A stretch of DNA of 41,748 nt from Candidatus Stoquefichus massiliensis AP9 (GTDB lineage: Bacteria > Bacillota_I > Bacilli_A > Erysipelotrichales > Coprobacillaceae): positions 1 to 41,748 of the forward strand of contig NZ_HG005287.1 of assembly GCF_000455285.1 (NCBI RefSeq). The letters are read 5' to 3'. Below, piece after piece: positions 33,939-41,204 of the stretch (the stretch's first letter is position 1; every line of letters begins with the position of its first letter). Both the position numbers and the translations under genes were made by a program. The notes below the pieces were generated by a model, which worked only from the letters and a program-made list of their open reading frames with translations, was not told the DNA's origin and made no database searches.

Positions 33939-35579
33939 TTATTGCGCTAATGCTTCTGTAATGACAGGAACAACTTGTTTCTTTCTAGAAATAACACCAG
34001 GTAAACTTGCTTGCTGATTGACAAGTTCAACTTTAAATGCTGTTTCTACATAATCAGGACGAGGTCCTGCTACAAAGACTTCACTTGTTGCATTAATCAC
34101 ATCTGTCAGTAACAGCATCGTAAATTCCATATGATTATCTTTAGCAACTTCTGCCATATAATCAAGCATTTCTGCCTTATAAGATGCAAAACCATCAATA
34201 TCCATAGTATTGACTTGAGCAACCCCCACAGATAAGTCACCAAAACTAAATTTCTTATAATCCTGATTAAAAATCTCTTCAACAGTTTTTCCAGCTAAAG
34301 AAGTTCCAGCTTTAAACATATCCATTCCAAATTCCTGAATATCTACACCTGCAATTTGCGCAAGTTCTCTAGCCATCTTTGTATCAGTTGGTGTACATGT
34401 CGGAGATTTAAACAACAATGTATCACTAATAATAGCCCCTAACATCAATCCTGCCATATCTGCTGGAATATCAATATGGTTTTCTTTATAACATTTTGCA
34501 ACAATTGTGGCAGTACATCCTACTGGTTCAGCTCTAAAAAGAACTGGTCCAATTGTTTGAATATCAGCCACTCTATGATGATCAACAATTTCTAAAATCT
34601 CTGCTTCTTCAATACCATCAATAGATTGAGCTCTTTCATTATGATCTACTTGAATCACTTTCTTTTTCATACCATTTAAGACTTGAAAACGTGAAACAGA
34701 GCCTACAACTCTACCCATAAAATCAAGAACTGGATAACTTCTATAACGTGTCTCACTCATCACTTCTTTAACATAATCAACAGTATCATCAGTTGAAAAA
34801 GTTGTTAATCCACCTTTTTGCATAACATATTCCACTGGAATAGACTGAATAATTTGTTGTGATGCCATAAAAGTATTAAATGGAGTAGATATAATGCTGA
34901 TATGTTCACGCATACATTGTTTTAATAAATCTTCTGAAATCGTTAATGAACCTGTTAAAATAATTAATGAAACTTTTGCTTTTATCAAATGTTCAATTGC
35001 TTCATCTCGATCTCCACCTACAATCACAACATCATTTTCATGAACACGTTTCATAGCTTCTTCACCAGTCATCGCTGCAATATGTACTTCACCTTTGATT
35101 GTTTTTAAATTTTTATCTAAATATAAAATACCAGCATCTAATGTATCAATAACATTTTCAATAGGTGTTTTAGCATCTTTTAAGATTTGACTATCCCATT
35201 CATCCATATAACCTTCGATAATATTAGAAGTCGATAACAAGCCTAGTAATTGACTATGATCATCTAAAACAGGAGCACTCTTTAAATTTTGTTGCTTCAT
35301 TAAAGACCATGCTGTTTTTAAAGTCAATTCCTTAGAAAAAACAGTCACCTTATCATAATCTAGATCTTCAACTTTTTGTTTCACTGTTTTTAATAAAACA
35401 GGTATTTCAACATGAAATCTTTTTAAAATATACTCTGTTTCTTTATTAATATCACCTAATCTTACAGGCACTGCATTATAACGTCCAATTGTAAATAAGA
35501 AATCTGCATAAGCAATAGCACTGCAAATAGAATCACTATCAGGATTCTTATGTCCACTTACAAAAACAATATCCTTCAT
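33939..35579 (-). CDS. ppaC: Family II inorganic pyrophosphatase with CBS-DRTGG module
   Basis: A manganese/cobalt-dependent pyrophosphatase, 546 residues, about 235 longer than the simple PpaC. The DHH domain starts with SGHKNPDSDS (8-17), is interrupted by a CBS-DRTGG-CBS insert from about 70 to 300, and resumes with VDHH and the C-terminal DHHA2 domain (SRKKQVVP). In the family, AMP/ADP inhibit and ATP or diadenosine polyphosphates activate via the insert. It is in one unit with the regulator upstream; the regulator's stop codon overlaps its SD (TAGGAGG). Confidence 0.96.
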   Translation of the reverse strand: MKDIVFVSGHKNPDSDSICSAIAYADFLFTIGRYNAVPVRLGDINKETEYILKRFHVEIPVLLKTVKQKVEDLDYDKVTVFSKELTLKTAWSLMKQQNLKSAPVLDDHSQLLGLLSTSNIIEGYMDEWDSQILKDAKTPIENVIDTLDAGILYLDKNLKTIKGEVHIAAMTGEEAMKRVHENDVVIVGGDRDEAIEHLIKAKVSLIILTGSLTISEDLLKQCMREHISIISTPFNTFMASQQIIQSIPVEYVMQKGGLTTFSTDDTVDYVKEVMSETRYRSYPVLDFMGRVVGSVSRFQVLNGMKKKVIQVDHNERAQSIDGIEEAEILEIVDHHRVADIQTIGPVLFRAEPVGCTATIVAKCYKENHIDIPADMAGLMLGAIISDTLLFKSPTCTPTDTKMARELAQIAGVDIQEFGMDMFKAGTSLAGKTVEEIFNQDYKKFSFGDLSVGVAQVNTMDIDGFASYKAEMLDYMAEVAKDNHMEFTMLLLTDVINATSEVFVAGPRPDYVETAFKVELVNQQASLPGVISRKKQVVPVITEALAQ

Positions 35580-35589
35580 TTTTATCCTC

Positions 35590-36249
35590 CTACATTTTCT
35601 TTAAATAACGATATATTGTTGGTTCACTCACTGCTAATTTTTCAGCTACCAAAACTATTGCACCCTTAACTTTAAACGTCCCTTTATCTTGTAAATATTT
35701 AACAACCTTAATTTTTTCTTCAACATTTAATCTTTCAACCAAGAAATAACTTGGAAATCCCATTTGTTCCAAACATTCCTTAATATAAAGATCAATCATC
35801 TCATCTAAAGGAGAAGAAAGAATTTCAATTGGGTTATCCAATTTAAATTCAACATCTTTACTTTCCTTAATTCCTAAAATTCTCTTTAAAGTTGATTCCA
35901 AATATTCATAATCAGAAATATTCACATTGACACACAACATACCAATAGGCATTTCCTTATTATCTTCCTTAATAAAATATGTTGCAGAACGTAACAGTTT
36001 CCCATCGGGTCCAGTAGTTTTATAATTCATGACATAATCATGATCTTTATATTGTTTTGTTTCTAAATAATGAATTGATAAATTAGAAAGTTTAGCGCCT
36101 ACTTCTCTACCAGAAATATGACTATTAGCAATAGCAACAATTTCCTGTTCTTGAGAAGTTAAGTCATGTAAAGCAATTTCAACATTATCACCCAATGCTT
36201 CACCTAAAAACTCAACTAATTTCCCATATGGTTCTAATAATTTATACAT
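35590..36249 (-). CDS. YheO/DauR-like PAS-HTH transcriptional regulator
   Basis: A DNA-binding protein of 219 residues. The N-terminal YheO-like PAS domain (about 1-115, with EIALHDLTS, GxDGKLLRSATYFI and GMLCVNVN) is followed by a C-terminal helix-turn-helix (about 180-218, VAEKLAVSEPTIYRYLKKM). DauR controls D-arginine use in Pseudomonas, but most members are uncharacterised, so the ligand is not known. It is first in an operon with ppaC. A perfect 18-bp palindrome stands just upstream of its promoter and may be its own operator. Confidence 0.88.
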   Translation of the reverse strand: MYKLLEPYGKLVEFLGEALGDNVEIALHDLTSQEQEIVAIANSHISGREVGAKLSNLSIHYLETKQYKDHDYVMNYKTTGPDGKLLRSATYFIKEDNKEMPIGMLCVNVNISDYEYLESTLKRILGIKESKDVEFKLDNPIEILSSPLDEMIDLYIKECLEQMGFPSYFLVERLNVEEKIKVVKYLQDKGTFKVKGAIVLVAEKLAVSEPTIYRYLKKM

Positions 36250-36272
36250 GATTTTTTTCGCCTCCGATAGTC

Positions 36273-36300
36273 ATTATACACTATATTTATAAAAAGTCAT
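36273..36300 (-). promoter_or_regulatory. Promoter of the regulator-ppaC operon
   Basis: ATGACT (36295-36300), 16-bp spacer, TATAAT (36273-36278) on the minus strand, 24 bp before the start codon. Confidence 0.7.
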
Positions 36301-36305
36301 AGCCT

Positions 36306-36323
36306 TTTTTATCATGATAAAAA
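36306..36323. repeat. 18-bp palindrome upstream of the regulator promoter
   Basis: TTTTTATCATGATAAAAA is perfectly symmetric and lies 5 bp upstream of the -35 at 36295-36300. Its place fits an operator for a dimeric regulator. Confidence 0.7.
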
Positions 36324-36369
36324 TTAATAATTTTTTACTAGATAATAAACATTTTTCAGACAAAAAAGA

Positions 36370-36391
36370 AAAGAACATCAAAATGTTCTTT
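36370..36391 (-). terminator. Terminator of the DUF2085 gene
   Basis: Perfect stem AAAGAACA / TGTTCTTT followed by TCTTTTTT on the minus strand. The stop codon of the gene (36378-36380) lies in its loop. Confidence 0.88.
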
Positions 36392-36743
36392 CATCCATAT
36401 GCATATATAGAATCGCAATAAGCCCTGCTAAACCAAATCCAAAAAAACTACCAGTCAGTGCTCTGCGCCAATTCTCGCTCATAACTCCAAAGAATGTCTG
36501 CAAACTTCCATCCACAATCATTGGCACCATACATAATATCAATAACCATATTGGCAATTTCACTTTCTTGTGATAGAAAATCAATAAAGTGATAAGGAAA
36601 GCAAGAATAATAAATGTACATCGATAGCATAACAAAAAACAATATCCCATAAAATGCGGTGCTCTTTCAGCTATGCCATTACATATTGGAATTTCACCAA
36701 TATGTGAAAAACGATATACCAAAAATGCAATGATTTTACTCAT
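36378..36743 (-). CDS. DUF2085 family membrane protein
   Basis: A 121-residue integral membrane protein of unknown function. Family hallmarks are seen: Cys21 in ICNGIAERAPH, the CYRCT motif (Cys39, Cys42), DGSLQ (78-82) and NWRRALTG (91-98). Spans are likely at about 43-57, 63-77 and 98-113. The Cys pattern suggests a metal or redox site. It overlaps the end of the zinc-ribbon gene by 8 bases, so the two are co-translated and probably work together. Confidence 0.82.
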   Translation of the reverse strand: MSKIIAFLVYRFSHIGEIPICNGIAERAPHFMGYCFLLCYRCTFIILAFLITLLIFYHKKVKLPIWLLILCMVPMIVDGSLQTFFGVMSENWRRALTGSFFGFGLAGLIAILYMHMDERTF

Positions 36744-37125
36744 ATGGAACAGTCTCTACAACTGTATTATAATAATAATCATGGTCATATTCATGTGATG
36801 CAATTCCAGCAAAGGCACTCATCATACAACAGATACCTATAACATATAAAGCAATGTTAGCAATAAAACCTCTCAAACATGATTTCGCTTTTAATGGATA
36901 TTCTTTATTCCAGACCAAATATAATACCAAACCTACAACTGGTATTAAAAATGATAACAAGGCAAAACCAAAACTTGATTCATCCTCTTCTCGATGATAA
37001 GGCTGAGTGTCTATTGGACGATAACCACTCTGTTGAGTTTGTGCACGACCCTCTAACTGCGCCCCACAATAAGGACAATACTTCACATCCGAATTAACTT
37101 CTTTTCCACATTGATGACAATACAT
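36736..37125 (-). CDS. Zinc-ribbon membrane protein
   Basis: A 129-residue protein. The N-terminal zinc ribbon has Cys3, Cys6, Cys17 and Cys20 (CHQC and CPYC). A polar linker rich in Gln, Asp and Glu (25-51) leads to two hydrophobic segments (about 53-71 and 86-108) and an acidic, Tyr-rich end. I do not recognise a specific function; such zinc-ribbon membrane proteins are common in Firmicutes. It is the first gene of a two-gene unit with the DUF2085 gene and has its own promoter. Confidence 0.8.
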   Translation of the reverse strand: MYCHQCGKEVNSDVKYCPYCGAQLEGRAQTQQSGYRPIDTQPYHREEDESSFGFALLSFLIPVVGLVLYLVWNKEYPLKAKSCLRGFIANIALYVIGICCMMSAFAGIASHEYDHDYYYNTVVETVPYE

Positions 37126-37145
37126 ATCTATCCCCTCCTACTTGT

Positions 37146-37174
37146 ATTGTACTAAAATAATAGATTATTGAAAA
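37146..37174 (-). promoter_or_regulatory. Promoter of the zinc-ribbon/DUF2085 unit
   Basis: TTTTCA (37169-37174), 17-bp spacer, TACAAT (37146-37151) on the minus strand, just after the galK terminator. Confidence 0.6.
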
Positions 37175-37177
37175 GAA

Positions 37178-37199
37178 AAAAGACTTCATTTAGTCTTTT
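37178..37199 (-). terminator. galK terminator
   Basis: Perfect 8-bp stem AAAAGACT / AGTCTTTT followed by TTCTTTTC on the minus strand, 18 bases after the galK stop codon. Confidence 0.85.
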
Positions 37200-37217
37200 C
37201 TCATAAAATATTATATT

Positions 37218-38498
37218 TTAACCTATAACTTTCACCCCACCATATTTACGAACTTTTAACACATGACAAGATCCTTCACCAAAATATTTTTCAATTTCTT
37301 TTTGATATATTTTCACATATTCATCTTCAACAAATGCTTGAATCGTTCCTGCAAAGCCACCACCATGTACACGGCAAACACCATGACTATCTAAAATTTG
37401 TTCAGATAAAGCCAAAGCTATAGAAACCGCCTGTTTATCTGTATAATTATTTGAATAGATATTTTGTAAATATTTAAATGAACTTTCTCCTGATGCCTTA
37501 ATAATATTTTTAAATGTATCAAAATCTCCATCATTTAAAGCAGACACAGCTTTTTCTACTCTTTTATTTTCTTCAAACAAATGAATTGTTCTTAAAACCG
37601 CACGATCATTTGTTGCTATTCTTACTTCTGGTAATTTTTCATAAAACTCTTTTTCATTAACATCTCTTAAGAATTCTTTTCCAAAGAATTTTGCTACTTT
37701 TTTCATCTCATAAGGAATAGATGCATAATCATTTGTTAAATCAGCATGAGATGCATGAACATCAACAATACATAAGCTATGTTTAAACTCTGGAAAATCA
37801 ACTTCAATCTTCTCAACAACTGGATGCTGATTATCTTTAAAGTCAATATGAATTAAACTTCCCACTGAACAAGCGCATTGATCCATTAAACCACATGGCT
37901 TTCCAAAATAAACATTTTCTGCATATTGCCCTACCTGTGCAATTATAACAGGATCAATAGCCATTTCATTGTATAATCCGGAAAGAATTGTTCCCACACC
38001 AACTTCAAAAGCTGCTGAAGAAGATAAACCAGACCCTTGTAACACATCACTTGTCATATAAGCATTAAATCCACCAATCTGATATCCTAATTCCTGATAC
38101 CTTGCACAAACGCCTCTTATTAGTCCTTCAGATGTTTCAACTTCTTCATCTCTCTTTGATAAATCATGAATATCTACACCTTTGATATCATAATCATCAG
38201 ATAAAACTTTAATGACATGATCAGTAGGTGCAACAACTGCGATAATATCCAAATTAATAGCAGCAGCTAAAACCTCACCATGTTGATGATCAGTATGATT
38301 TCCACAGACTTCACTTCTTCCAGGAGTACTATAAATGTCTACTTCCTGATCACCATATAAAGATATAAACTTCTCAACTGCTGATTGATATCTTATTTTT
38401 TGTTTAGCTATCAGACTTTCATCAATATATATTTCCTTTAAAAGAGAATGATACAGCTCTGTTTTTAACTCTTCTATGATTAAACTTGCTTTTTTCAT
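37218..38498 (-). CDS. galK: Galactokinase
   Basis: A GHMP-family kinase that makes galactose-1-phosphate, 426 residues, somewhat longer than E. coli GalK (382). Motif 1 is GRSEVCGNHTDHQHG at 60-74, motif 2 (ATP loop) is GSGLSSSAAFE at 155-165, and motif 3 is HGGGFAGTIQAF near the C-terminus. It is the last gene of galT-galM-galK; its ATG shares a base with the galM stop codon. No galE is in the window. Confidence 0.97.
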   Translation of the reverse strand: MKKASLIIEELKTELYHSLLKEIYIDESLIAKQKIRYQSAVEKFISLYGDQEVDIYSTPGRSEVCGNHTDHQHGEVLAAAINLDIIAVVAPTDHVIKVLSDDYDIKGVDIHDLSKRDEEVETSEGLIRGVCARYQELGYQIGGFNAYMTSDVLQGSGLSSSAAFEVGVGTILSGLYNEMAIDPVIIAQVGQYAENVYFGKPCGLMDQCACSVGSLIHIDFKDNQHPVVEKIEVDFPEFKHSLCIVDVHASHADLTNDYASIPYEMKKVAKFFGKEFLRDVNEKEFYEKLPEVRIATNDRAVLRTIHLFEENKRVEKAVSALNDGDFDTFKNIIKASGESSFKYLQNIYSNNYTDKQAVSIALALSEQILDSHGVCRVHGGGFAGTIQAFVEDEYVKIYQKEIEKYFGEGSCHVLKVRKYGGVKVIG

Positions 38499-39511
38499 TA
38501 TTTAATAACCTCAAATTTATATGATGTTATTACATCATAAATTTCACCTTTCTTTAATATTGTTGTTGGATTTTTTTCAATATGAATCGCATCAGGTAAA
38601 TTCTGTGTTTCTATACATACAGCATCTCTTTCAAAATAATGATGTCCATATTTACCTAAACGTCCATCTAAATAATTTGCTGTATAGATTTGCGCTCCTG
38701 GTAATGTTGTAGAAACTGTTAAACGTCTTCCAGATGCTAAATGTTCTAAAATAACTTGATTTTCTTTAGTAGTGAATATGAAAGGGTGATCAAATCCCTT
38801 TCCTAAAAGTAATTGTTCATCAGATTGTTCTACACGTTCTCCAATCAATGCAAATTCATTAAAATCAAATGCTGTATCTTTCACATCACGGAACTCTCCG
38901 GTTGGCAAACCATCTTTATCAATACATGCAAAACAATCAGCCTTAACCATCAGTTGATGATTATAAATATTTTCTTTTTTACCAGATAAATTAAAATATG
39001 AATGATTGGTAATATTGATGAGTGTATCTTGATCTGTTGTTGCCTGATACCTTACACTAAGTGTATCATCTTTTAGCTGATAAGTGACTTTTAAATCTAA
39101 ATTTCCAGGATACCCTTCTTCACCATCTTTTGATAAGTAATAAAATTCAATGGTTTCATTATCTTTAATCTCATAATCAAATATTTGATAACTAAAGCCC
39201 TTTATACCGCCATGTAAATGATTAGGTCCATTATTAATAGCTAAAGAATATTGTTTATGATTTAATTCAAAACAACCTTTTTTTATTCTATTCGCAACTC
39301 TTCCTACCAAAGCACCAAGATAAGCATCTCGTGTTTGATATTGATGAAAATCATCATATCCTAGCACAACATCATCAACATTTCCTTCTTTATCTTTCAT
39401 CAAGACTTTCATAATTGTACATCCAAAATTTGAAACAACAACTTCCATTTTCTCATTTTTCATTGATAATACATCAATACCATCATTGAATTTATCAATT
39501 ACACATATCAT
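38498..39511 (-). CDS. galM: Aldose 1-epimerase (galactose mutarotase)
   Basis: Interconverts the alpha and beta anomers of galactose and glucose, 337 residues. The family residues are visible: the GRVANRI strand, NGPNHLHGG, the NITNHSYFN motif with its catalytic His, and the late CIETQNLPDAIH with the catalytic Glu. It lies 12 bp after galT and overlaps galK by one base (TAATG). Confidence 0.96.
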   Translation of the reverse strand: MICVIDKFNDGIDVLSMKNEKMEVVVSNFGCTIMKVLMKDKEGNVDDVVLGYDDFHQYQTRDAYLGALVGRVANRIKKGCFELNHKQYSLAINNGPNHLHGGIKGFSYQIFDYEIKDNETIEFYYLSKDGEEGYPGNLDLKVTYQLKDDTLSVRYQATTDQDTLINITNHSYFNLSGKKENIYNHQLMVKADCFACIDKDGLPTGEFRDVKDTAFDFNEFALIGERVEQSDEQLLLGKGFDHPFIFTTKENQVILEHLASGRRLTVSTTLPGAQIYTANYLDGRLGKYGHHYFERDAVCIETQNLPDAIHIEKNPTTILKKGEIYDVITSYKFEVIK

Positions 39512-39523
39512 ATATTTTTCCTC

Positions 39524-41026
39524 CTATTCATCGATAGATTTTACAAATTGAACAAATGCATCAATGCCCTCATCATTCATTTTAAACACACCTGCATCTT
39601 CTAACACATTGACAAACTTCTGCGTTAAAGCATTTGCTATGAGATCATCAACATTTTCTTCTTTTATTATACGACTTTCTTTTAATTCTTCATACCACAA
39701 TCGATGTTTTTGTAAATTTTCATATTCTTCAATCTTTTCTTTATCCAATAAACACTCTTTAAGTATTGCTAATTCATCTTTCAAACGTGCAGGTAATACC
39801 GCCAATCCCATAACTTCAATTAATCCAATATTTTCTTTTTTGATATGATGTAAGTTTTGGTGAGGATGGAATATTCCATCTGGATATGTTTCATTTGTAC
39901 GATTATTACGTAAAACAAGATCCATCTGATACTTATTATTTTTCATTCTTGCGATTGGTGTAATTGTATTATGTGGTGTCTCATTACTGTGTGATAGGAT
40001 ATCTAAATCAGGTGCTGAGTAATTTTTCCAGCATGTCAGTGTTTCATCAGCAAAATCAATAAGACTTTGTTTATCAGAAGAAGTGACTCTAATTGTTGAT
40101 AATGGCCATTTGATGACTTCTATTTTTAATTTTGGATATTTCTTAAGAATCACTGTTTCAATCACTTCTGCCCCTTCTATTGGAAAAGTATATCTTCCTC
40201 CTTGAAAATGATCATGGCTAAGAATAGAACCACCAACAATAGGTAAATCAGCATTTGAACCTAACATATAATGCGGAAAAGATTCAATAAATGTTAATAA
40301 ATGAGTAAAGGTTTCTCTATTAATAACCATAGGTTTATGTTCCTGATTCAAGACTATACAATGTTCATTGTAATAAACATAAGGAGAATATTGTAAATAA
40401 TATTGACTGCCATCTAATTCAATAGGAATAATACGATGTGTCTGTCTTGCAGGTCGATTAAAATCCCCACGAAATCCAACATTCTCTTTACAAAGCAAAC
40501 ACTTTGGATAACCACTAGATTTCATAAGTTTTGCTTTAGCAATTTCTTTAGGATCTTTTTCAGGCTTTGATAAGTTAATCGTTATTTCTATATTTCCATA
40601 TTTATAAAACTTTTTAAAACGAATATTTTTATCAGTACGACTCTTACGAATATAATTAGAAGCAATTGATAGATCATAAAAATAATTCGTTGCTGCTTCT
40701 GGACTTATTTTGTAAAGTTCACGAAACGTCCCAATTACTTCACTAGGACGAGGCATTAAACAATTCATTATACGTGTATCAAATAAGTCTTTTGAAGTAA
40801 TACTATCCTCTATTAGATGATTTTCAATCGCATACGCTAACATTGGTTCTAAGATTGGTGTTGCATCTGGTAAAAACTCATGAATATCCTCTTCTTCAAA
40901 AGTTTCTAATCCAAATAGATCTAATAATAAATTAATTGCATAATGAACATCCTCTTCAGACAACATCTTATGATGTAAAGCAAAATTAATTAATCTGTTA
41001 ATTTCATGATTTATCACTATATTCAT
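39524..41026 (-). CDS. galT: Galactose-1-phosphate uridylyltransferase, class II
   Basis: Swaps UMP between UDP-glucose and galactose-1-phosphate. The protein has about 500 residues, the class II form typical of Firmicutes, without the HPHPQ box of class I. Conserved segments include YPKCLLCKENVGFRG, RQTHRIIP, GGSILSHDHFQGGRY (the active-site region) and FHPHQNLHHIKKENIG. The start is uncertain: ATG 41026 is only 1 base from AGGAGG, while GTG 41017 (MINHEINRL) is 10 bases away and may be the real start. First gene of the gal operon. Confidence 0.95.
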   Translation of the reverse strand: MNIVINHEINRLINFALHHKMLSEEDVHYAINLLLDLFGLETFEEEDIHEFLPDATPILEPMLAYAIENHLIEDSITSKDLFDTRIMNCLMPRPSEVIGTFRELYKISPEAATNYFYDLSIASNYIRKSRTDKNIRFKKFYKYGNIEITINLSKPEKDPKEIAKAKLMKSSGYPKCLLCKENVGFRGDFNRPARQTHRIIPIELDGSQYYLQYSPYVYYNEHCIVLNQEHKPMVINRETFTHLLTFIESFPHYMLGSNADLPIVGGSILSHDHFQGGRYTFPIEGAEVIETVILKKYPKLKIEVIKWPLSTIRVTSSDKQSLIDFADETLTCWKNYSAPDLDILSHSNETPHNTITPIARMKNNKYQMDLVLRNNRTNETYPDGIFHPHQNLHHIKKENIGLIEVMGLAVLPARLKDELAILKECLLDKEKIEEYENLQKHRLWYEELKESRIIKEENVDDLIANALTQKFVNVLEDAGVFKMNDEGIDAFVQFVKSIDE

Positions 41027-41049
41027 TCCTCCTTTTTTCTTCAATCAAC

Positions 41050-41077
41050 ATTCTATCACAACTTATGTTAATGTCAA
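41050..41077 (-). promoter_or_regulatory. galTMK promoter
   Basis: TTGACA (41072-41077), 16-bp spacer, TAGAAT with a TG extension (-10 at 41050-41055) on the minus strand, about 25 bp before galT. Three direct repeats stand just upstream. Confidence 0.8.
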
Positions 41078-41081
41078 ATAA

Positions 41082-41133
41082 ATTTACTAAATTAATTTAA
41101 ATATTTACTAATTATATGTTAATTATTTACTAA
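41082..41133 (-). repeat. Three phased direct repeats upstream of the gal promoter
   Basis: The 9-mer TTAGTAAAT (minus strand) occurs at 41082-41090, 41103-41111 and 41125-41133. The copies are 21 and 22 bp apart, two helical turns, and the nearest is 4 bp from the -35. Flanking bases are partly shared (ATTAGTAAATAWTTAA in two copies). The layout is that of activator half-sites such as AraC-type sites. Confidence 0.75.
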
Positions 41134-41159
41134 TATTTATATTTGGCCAAGAAAAAAAA

Positions 41160-41180
41160 AGATTTCAATAAATGAAATCT
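41160..41180 (-). terminator. Terminator of the Rpn-like gene
   Basis: Perfect 8-bp stem AGATTTCA / TGAAATCT with a 5-base loop and a T8-type run on the minus strand, 24 bases after the stop codon. Confidence 0.9.
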
Positions 41181-41204
41181 CTTTGCCCAATACAATCTAA
41201 AATT

